NCBI GenBank assembly: GCA_031213475.1
Contig: JARUPZ010000007.1
Location: 4,273,586-4,337,585, forward strand
DNA: 64,000 bases
Origin: Nereocystis luetkeana
Taxonomy: Eukaryota; Sar; Phaeophyceae; Laminariales; Laminariaceae
Direction of reading: 5' to 3'
The position numbers and the translations under genes are program-made. The stretch's first letter is position 1. The number at the start of each line of letters is the position of its first letter. Below, piece by piece: positions 59,826 through 64,000 of the stretch. Below the pieces are notes generated by a model that had not been told where the DNA came from, searched no databases, and worked only from the letters and a program-made list of their open reading frames with translations.

Positions 59826-62800
59826 CCAGCAGCGGATGATAACCTTCAAAATAGTGGAGCCTTCCATTGTCCTGCCTGCTTGGCTCTATCAGTAGCAGGT
59901 CGGAATGCCCCCCCCTGTAGTTAATTGCCAGAGTTTCGCGACCTTTGCAGGCCCAGAGCACGCGCCACGGACCTCGGCCGGGACTCGCATTCGGGCCGTG
60001 TGCTGTACACGCCCCCCTCCCCCCCCCCCCCCTGGGTGCCACGCAGCCGAGAGCGCGCGAGGGGAGAACGGCGACCCGAAGAGAACATTTTTTGTGTTCC
60101 GCCAGAAACGTCGTATTTCCTACATATATACCTGGTATATACCTGGTCGTGAGTACACATGCACCCCGACCACCCCACCATCCTCATACCCTACTCACTC
60201 CCCCCCCCCCGTACGGCTTCCCTTACTCCTCTCCGCTTGCTTTTATCGCTGCATGCGTCCTCCCAGCTCCACGCGCTGTCCGCCCTGCTGCTGGCCCCGT
60301 CGGCTTCGGCCCTCCGCCGGCTGTCCACCCCCTTCACCCCCGGCAAGCCTTGGGTCAACAAGGCAGGGGCTAGGTCGGCCGTAAGGGTGGCCCCTTCAGG
60401 GTATTTTGGTCGAGGGAGGAAGGGCGGTCCCGCCGGGCCGCTTGGAGAATCTGGTCGCGCAGGTGATGACCGTGTTTGTTTGACGCGATAGGAGGGGGCA
60501 GTGTGACTGTTGAGGTTCAGGTTGGGGTGGAGAGCGGGAGTTTGTTTTTTTTGTCGGGGGGGGGGGGGGGGGGGGGGGGGGTTAGTGGAAGGGTGGGTTG
60601 GATGGGTAAGGAAGGGGGGGGAGGGGAGGGGGGTGGCGGAGGGAGGGGGGGGGAGGGAGGTTGGGGTGGGAAGGGGGGGGCTGGATGTGGGGGTAGGGGA
60701 GGGGGCGGGGGGAGGGGGAGGAGGAGAGGGGAGGTTGTTTTTTATCTGCCTCGTCTGTGTTTTGCTGTTGCTGTGGCGTGCGTCGCGCTTTGTCTCGCCT
60801 ATCGAGGCCCGTCTTGTTGGTTTCCTCCCCCCCTCATCTGTTGCATCTGTTGCATCTTAAACCTAGAAGTATGTCCACGTTGTCTGTTCGTACTTCCGCG
60901 TTTCGTGGACCAGCTTTTTCAATGGAGCTGCGCTCGCATGTACCATTTTTTTCTCTTTTCGTTTTTCCTTTTTTTTTTCGAGTTTTAAAACCCTTGAACG
61001 GATGCAGAAGTCAGCTGTCCTCGAAGCATGGTTGGTTGCTGTTGGTAGGGGGATTAACGCTTGCACCACTGCGATTGTAGTCCAAGTTCAAGTCCAACTA
61101 CTTNNNNNNNNNNNNNNNNNNNNNNNNNNNNNNNNNNNNNNNNNNNNNNNNNNNNNNNNNNNNNNNNNNNNNNNNNNNNNNNNNNNNNNNNNNNNNNNNN
61201 NNNCGACACGACATACCAAGGTATCAGGTATCACACCAAGCTCGCAAAGAGGAGTATCGAGGAACTTTTCGATCTCATCACAGCCCCATTAATACTCGTA
61301 GGGAGTTTTTTTCCCCCCCCTCCATCGTCCCCGGTCGCTTGGTAGGTGGTCCGCGTGCCTATCAAGATCAATATTGTGGAGGAGTCAAGTCTCACCGAGT
61401 GCACGCTCGTAGGGACTTTTTCTTGCGTAAAAAAAAAATGATAAGTGGAAAGCGCGAGAGCGTGAGTTAGCTATATACCTTCGATGAAAATGGACGAGCA
61501 GTGGGAATGCTGAACCCTATGCGCAAAAAAAAACGAAGGCATGCACCTGGGGGAGAAGGGACGACGACACCTGTGACCGCGGCTTGTCCAGAAGATCTGA
61601 GGGTAAAAACCTCCTACAAGGTAGGCTGGAAAGTAAAAGTGATGTTAAAAAAAAAAAAAAAAAGCTATCGTTGTATGAGAAATTTTCATGCCACCTTCGA
61701 CACAAGGACCAAGAAGTATTTTTTTCCGTCTCCGTATAAGGCTGATTCTTATCGGAGAGCTTTTTTTCCAAACACGTGAAATTTACCGAACTTGTTTTTT
61801 TTTGCTTCTGGAGAATTTCGCGAATAGTGACAGAACGCCTCCGTATGTTGATACATGTCTCCAATTATTTCCAAACTTTTGGAAATTATGGGAAAAATGC
61901 TCTCCGATAAGAACGAGCCTCAGCAAGTGATACGTCTTCTCCCGCAGGAGGTTGACGATTGCCAGGTAATGCGGCACTACAAAACGATAGTGTAATGCTC
62001 ATAGCTATACCACTGCTCTATGTGCCTGGTATAACCACTGCACGGTGTTCACATATAACCCGTACGAAAGCATTTCGGGGGGCCATATTCAATAGGACAT
62101 ACGGTACACACGAAAACCTACATATTTCGCTATTTTTACTGACAATATTTGGTCCTATTTACTATGGTAGTACGCGCGATCGAAGAATTGTACAGCAGTG
62201 TACATGTATGTATACTTCGTACGCAGCTTTGCAAAGATGAGCGCTTCGACGAAACCCTTGATCTCACAGATGATGATTTATTTTTGTTTTTTTAATGTAC
62301 GTCAATGGTTTTAGTCGTGGTACTACTGCGGGGGACCATAGTAAAAAGGACCTACGGTACACACACTAAAAACATATATTTACGTATTTTACTAGCAATA
62401 TTTGGTCCTATTTACTATGGCCCTCCGTCGTACTGCTGCCTGTTTATGACACCACTCATGGTACTCGTCAGAATAGAAAACCACCGCTGCGGCAATACTA
62501 TGGTACTGCTGTGGCCCTGCTGTAGTATGGTCCCACTCTATGGGTCTATTCATGGTACCAACATGGTACTAATGCAACTGTATTAATTCATAGGTGTCGT
62601 TGTGGTCGTATCAGTAGTCATGGTATTTATGTCAGGTACTGGTATTGCTTGTGGTCCTATGGAATATGAAAATGGTGCTACTCATGGCACTATTGCGGGG
62701 AACCATATTAAATAGGACCTACGGTGCACACAAAAACCTATATATTTCGCTATTTTTACTATTACGGGGGAACCTAGTTAACAGGACCTATGGTGTACAT

Positions 62801-63211
62801 AAAAACCTATATATTTGACCATTTTTACCAACACTATTTGGTCCTGTTAACTATGGCCCCCCGTAATAACAATATTTGGTCCTATTTACTATGTTCCCCC
62901 CCGTAAATAATATGGTGTTACTACCACCACCGAAGGTGTCGACCCATGTTCTCGAGGATCACGCCGACGAGGTCTGGTGCTGCCGGTTCTCTAACGATGG
63001 AGGCATGCTGGCCACCTCTTCCGCCGACGGGTTGCTCATTTTGTGGAACGTGGATGGGGGAGGTGGGGGCAGCGGAGGAGGAGGAGGAGGAAGAGCAGGG
63101 GCGGCAAGAGGAGGACGGGGAGGAGGAGGAGGAGGAGGAGGAGGAGGAGGAGGAGGAAGTGGAAGAGGGGGTGCTGGCAGGCGTGCACCCTCTGTGCACA
63201 AACGAATCGAG
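52701..63211 (+). CDS. WDR26: WDR26/GID7 homologue (GID/CTLH ubiquitin-ligase subunit), N-terminal part
   Basis: Plus-strand exons: 52701-52939 (Ala/Ser-rich, starts KKRLASPQG), 54075-54206 and 55041-55170 (LisH: FVRVLASCLRGLGYK then LEEESGHRAE), 57155-57231 and 57571-57760 (CTLH: RHRFLDLVEE, RVDEALTCLREELAPL), 60267-60380 and 60400-60462 (LHALSALLL, AVPPGRLENLVAQ), a tentative 61008-61030, 61228-61297 (YHTKLAKRSIEELFDLI), micro-exon 61948-61965, and 62936-63211 (first WD40 blade: DEVWCCRFSNDGGMLATSS). The order LisH-CTLH-WD40 and the spacing match WDR26/GID7, a subunit of the multi-protein GID/CTLH E3 ligase. The start codon was not found and the remaining WD40 repeats lie beyond the right edge. 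A GC donor follows 57760, a 19-base intron-like interruption lies at 60381-60399, and an assembly gap lies within the intron before 61228. Confidence 0.88.
53805..53905. repeat. Repeat C, with internal poly(T) and diverged left arm
   Basis: The right part TTTGAGCGGTTTGTCCCCAA matches the family. The left arm (GACCGCAGGACCG) is separated from it by about 20 T and unique sequence. Confidence 0.5.
54232..54757 (+). repeat. Repeat A, longest form
   Basis: About 520 bases, collinear with the copy at 16658 to the same end CGACGCCAACCC, followed by a TA microsatellite (54757-54780). It lies in the GID7 intron between the two LisH exons. Confidence 0.8.
55778..55833. repeat. (GAT)n microsatellite
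   Basis: About 18 GAT triplets in a GID7 intron. Confidence 0.95.
56383..56640. repeat. (TAG/CAG)n microsatellite
   Basis: About 255 bases of TAG-type triplets in a GID7 intron, similar to 3890-4256. Confidence 0.95.
56940..57140. repeat. (TTTCG)n repeat before a GID7 acceptor
   Basis: About 200 bases of TTTCG-type pentamers run up to the acceptor of exon 57155-57231 and supply its pyrimidine tract. Confidence 0.85.
58075..58160 (-). repeat. Repeat B fragment with poly(C)
   Basis: TGCGTCTCGAAAGGGATGCG to GGCAAGCAGCAGATGAGTAC followed by C-rich sequence. Confidence 0.7.
58163..58340 (-). repeat. Repeat A with poly(C)
   Basis: GCCAAACACCTCACGGCGG to GCATGACATGAGTACC and a C run. It is adjacent to the repeat-B fragment just before it. 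Confidence 0.75.
58392..58690. repeat. Minisatellite, CTACCCTA-based
   Basis: Degenerate about 21-base units such as CATCTACCCTACTACCCTAG in the GID7 intron. Confidence 0.85.
58936..59215. repeat. Minisatellite, 29-base unit, about nine copies
   Basis: Units of the form GTGTGATACGGTGTGCTATC followed by TTATCACCC, in direct tandem with no spacers. The GTGTGAT and ATCAC parts of each unit are partly self-complementary. Confidence 0.9.
61104..61203. other. Assembly gap (100 N)
   Basis: Exactly 100 undetermined bases, a common placeholder for a gap of unknown size. It lies between GID7 segments ending at 60462 (or 61030) and starting at 61228, so a small exon could be hidden inside. Confidence 0.99.
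61555..61650 (+). repeat. Repeat E, copy 2
   Basis: GACACCTGTGACCGCGGCTT..CTCCTACAAGGTAGGCTGGA..AAGTAAAAGTGATG, the shorter form without tandem duplication. Confidence 0.55.
61736..61922. mobile_element. Candidate small inverted-repeat element in a GID7 intron
   Basis: TAAGGCTGATTCTTATCGGA and GAGAGC at the left are mirrored by GCTCTCCGATAAGAACGAGC at the right, with a smaller palindrome (TTTCCAAACTTTTGGAAA) inside. It ends about 25 bases before the micro-exon 61948-61965. Confidence 0.55.
62071..62168. mobile_element. TA-inserting MITE, copy 7, degraded ends
   Basis: The GGGGGGCCATATTCAATAGGAC end and the AATATTTGGTCCTATTTACT end are recognisable, but the outermost bases of both terminal repeats have changed. 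It lies in a GID7 intron. Confidence 0.65.
62326..62436. mobile_element. TA-inserting MITE, copy 8
   Basis: Full-length copy with GCGGGGGACCATAG at the left and CTATGGCCCTCCG at the right. It is in the same GID7 intron as copies 7, 9 and 10. Confidence 0.75.
62691..62911. mobile_element. TA-inserting MITE, copy 9, split by copy 10
   Basis: The outer element reads up to TATTTTTAC at 62759 and resumes at ACAATATTTGGTCC at 62869. The inner element lies between. Its right end is only about 25 bases before the WD40 exon acceptor of GID7. Confidence 0.85.
62760..62868. mobile_element. TA-inserting MITE, copy 10, nested in copy 9
   Basis: Perfect TA at both junctions. Removing it with one TA restores the family sequence TTTTTACTAACAATATTTGG. 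Confidence 0.9.
62936..63211 (+). CDS. WDR26: First WD40-repeat exon of the WDR26/GID7 homologue, with poly-Gly insertion
   Basis: This phase 0-0 exon of 92 codons opens VSTHVLEDHADEVWCC and ends at a GTGCGT donor at 63212. After LLILWNVDGG the reading frame runs through a GGA/GAG-type triplet tract (about 63056-63170) coding mostly Gly with some Ser and Arg. Another frame of the same tract reads as poly-Glu. In animal WDR26 this position is the loop between the first and second WD repeats, where insertions are tolerated. Confidence 0.85.
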
Positions 63212-64000
63212 GTGCGTCTTGGTTTGGGTATCTGGGTGATGGATTTGTTTTGTTGTGTTTTGTTCAGGCTTTTTCTTGTTTGGCTGGATGGTTTGATGAT
63301 TACGGTGAGGTCTTGTATGGTGGGGTGAACTCGTTTCGGAGGAGCGAGGTCCCAGACGAGCTTTCAGACACGCGTAACTACGTAAGGACTATATGTGCAC
63401 ATACGTTCGAGAATGTGTACATGAGGGTATGGGCACACCGTGAAAAAACATTAACACGTGCACGTAGCCCGAAGTGTACCCCAAATTAGTACACATACTG
63501 TAGTATAAAGCATAATTAATACATGTCACATCAGCGACAAGACTATACATAAAGTATTCGAGTTGACGTACACTTCCGTGTATATGGGAGTGTGTGGATG
63601 TTTTGGGCAAGATTTATGTGCAGCGTTCCTTCGATTTGGTTGATTGGTGGACACAGCGTGGATCGCCGTTTCATGTGATGCGAGGGCGGGGATGGGCACG
63701 GGGGGTAAAAGAGGGGATCGCGATGGAGGGGGAGGTAAGAAGGGAGTGTGCATGTCCTCTCGTGTTGCTGTTTTCGGGATCGTTGTACAACTGGCTGTGA
63801 ATCAGGTTGTGTGCTTTCTATGTCTATTAATAGAACGTTTTTTTCTTCTTCTGTTTTTCGCGGTCGAGCGTTCTCCTTCCTGGTTGACGAAACTGAAAGT
63901 TTTGAAACCCCGTCTTTTTGCGTCAGGTTCGTGAGAACTCGACGGTGACTCCACGCACACCGGAAACCGACTAAACTATCTATCATATCATATAATCCAT

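Overview
The window is nuclear DNA of a eukaryote: three intron-rich protein genes, broken into small exons by introns of roughly 50 to 2,800 bases, set in repeat-laden DNA. There is no operon structure and no rRNA or tRNA gene. I infer a stramenopile, most likely a brown alga. The grounds are dense mid-sized introns in every gene, a flagellar kinesin, a decayed tyrosine-recombinase element of a type I associate with phaeophytes, and many G/C homopolymers and triplet microsatellites. No single diagnostic marker proves this.

Layout. (1) 197-14829, minus strand: thirteen exons of an M3-family zinc oligopeptidase (HEFGH site). The first exon is not found and the C-terminus lies off the left edge. 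(2) 14830-29968: intergenic, almost entirely mobile DNA: poly(C)-ended dispersed repeats, tRNA-derived SINEs, TA-inserting MITEs, a fold-back element, two inverted CAG/CTG-rich elements, and a broken tyrosine recombinase. (3) 29969-42519, minus strand: a complete 19-exon kinesin-9 family gene (KIF6-like, 933 codons predicted), with every exon phase closing. (4) 42520-52700: intergenic between divergent genes, with two strongly over-represented short palindromic motifs. (5) 52701-63211 and beyond, plus strand: the N-terminal half of a WDR26/GID7 homologue (LisH, CTLH, first WD40 repeat), with a 100-base assembly gap at 61104-61203.

The three genes have no evident shared pathway: the M3 enzyme degrades peptides (possibly in an organelle), KIF6-type kinesins act in cilia and flagella, and WDR26/GID7 is a subunit of the GID/CTLH ubiquitin ligase. 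They look like housekeeping neighbours.

The most interesting signals are: two repeat families that share a fixed ATGAGTAC-poly(C) end and are cut at variable points on the other side, as expected of 5'-truncated retroelements with a C tail; a MITE family whose TA target duplication is shown by three filled sites readable against homologous empty sites; micro-exons and a 19-base intron-like interruption in the GID7 gene; and the dispersed nonamer TACCAGGTA, seen about 26 times.
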